Source: Symsagittifera roscoffensis
Lineage: Eukaryota; Xenacoelomorpha; Acoela; Convolutidae
Assembly: GCF_963678635.1 (NCBI RefSeq)
Contig: NC_087062.1
Location: 89,689,845-89,753,844, forward strand
Reading direction: 5' to 3'
DNA: 64,000 bases
The notes beneath the pieces were generated by a model. It did no database searches. It saw only the letters and a list, made by a program, of their open reading frames with translations, and had not been told where the DNA came from. A program made the position numbers and the translations under genes. Each line of letters starts with the position of its first letter. Positions within the stretch are counted from its first letter, which is position 1. Positions 63,325-64,000 of this stretch are shown one piece after another.

Positions 63325-64000
63325 CTAAAAGCAGCAAACCTTAAATCATTCACAATATACAGAAACGCTTCGATCACCAATTTCTGTTTTTTTTATCTAC
63401 ACAAATTCTGAAAAAAAAGTTTTTCAACATCTGGTGAATATTTGAGAGGTATTTGTCAACACTTTTTATCAGCGTTTAAATATTAAATATACGTGCTATC
63501 CATCTCTTTAGGAGAAACCGCTATCATTCTCTTGATTACACCTGTCAATGTTTTTTGGGCTATAAAATTTGGTCTGAAAGTGCTACATTTTGTGTGAAAA
63601 AGTTTGCTTCCGACTGAAATGGATACATTAGAATCTACGTCACAAAAAGGAAAATATTTTCAAAACGATGCCAGAATGAAATATGATTGTTTTCAGATTC
63701 GAATTTATTATACACAGGCGAAGCTGCACTTCCCAAACACAAGCAAAAAAAAAATGCCAAGAAGTAGCTTTAAAGGGTTAAAAAAAGAAATATAAGTAGT
63801 AATGAGTTTTGAAAAATAAATTACCCCTACAGGAATCGAACCTCAGTTTCTAGACATTCAAGTACTCAAGTCGACTGCTCTAGACAACAGTGCCAATGAC
63901 TCTTAAATAAACCAAGCATTGGTCACTAATAAAGTGAAGAACACATGCTATTAAACTGCCAATACTACGCAATGAACTGCGACCAAAAAGATCACTAAAA
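63325..64000. other. CDC27 intron with repeat and tRNA-like fragments
   Basis: No further exon recognised. 63715-63760 resembles the family B start (GGCGAAGCTGCACTTCCC). On the minus strand, 63905-63828 reads as a tRNA-like sequence with a perfect B box (GGTTCGATTCC) and an A-box-like CTAGAGCAG, but the acceptor arms do not pair, so it is best seen as a SINE or tRNA relic. Confidence 0.4.

Noticed and set aside
1-64000. CRISPR array, operon or riboswitch
   Set aside because: No regularly spaced identical repeats with unique spacers outside the described tandem arrays. The genome is eukaryotic, with introns and LTR elements.

Overview
The window is invertebrate-like metazoan nuclear DNA. It is AT-rich, has GT/AG introns and long non-coding stretches, and is packed with animal-type transposable elements (Ty3/Gypsy, BEL/Pao, Ty1/Copia, RT fragments, several short inverted-repeat families). 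I see no bacterial, plastid or viral-genome organisation. The species cannot be named from the sequence alone.

Two host genes are recognisable, both on the minus strand. At 10392-13056 lies one very large coding exon of a Capicua-like regulator: a Tudor-like fold region followed by a Cys/His (C-clamp-like) module. It ends at a clean GT donor, so the HMG-box exon should lie further left, and I did not find it in this window. At the right edge, 61529-63324 holds three consecutive 3' exons of CDC27/APC3, the TPR scaffold of the anaphase-promoting complex. All three splice in phase 0.

Region by region: 1-10391 is gene-free DNA with foldback repeats, a small MITE and long G/C homopolymers. 13057-16159 is repeats. 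16160-17043 and 18909-19810 are two diverged copies of a ~0.9 kb LTR-like repeat. The second is followed by a primer-binding-like site and a GC-richer 3.4 kb decayed coding cassette (19863-23228) that I do not recognise. This cassette split a minus-strand Copia gag (23318-23468 and 18631-18908); that Copia sequence is itself joined pol-LTR-gag to a second Copia copy (23774-24147). 26583-34003 is a nearly intact minus-strand Ty3/Gypsy element with LTRs identical by eye, a GCCCT target duplication and one frame break at the integrase end. 34869-43755 is a young plus-strand BEL/Pao element with LTRs identical by eye, a candidate -1 frameshift site between gag-protease and pol, one in-frame stop late in integrase, and a 2.1 kb leader filled with small hairpins. 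43760-45450 is a decayed Gypsy integrase remnant. 45451-61528 is repeats, including a 1.17-1.19 kb tandem duplication (49873-52440).

The most unusual signals are (1) the serial hairpin array in the BEL/Pao leader, where stem sequences differ between units but usually stay paired; (2) the unrecognised GC-rich cassette next to the LTR-like repeat; and (3) two interspersed repeat families whose terminal inverted repeats or hairpins carry matching changes between copies.
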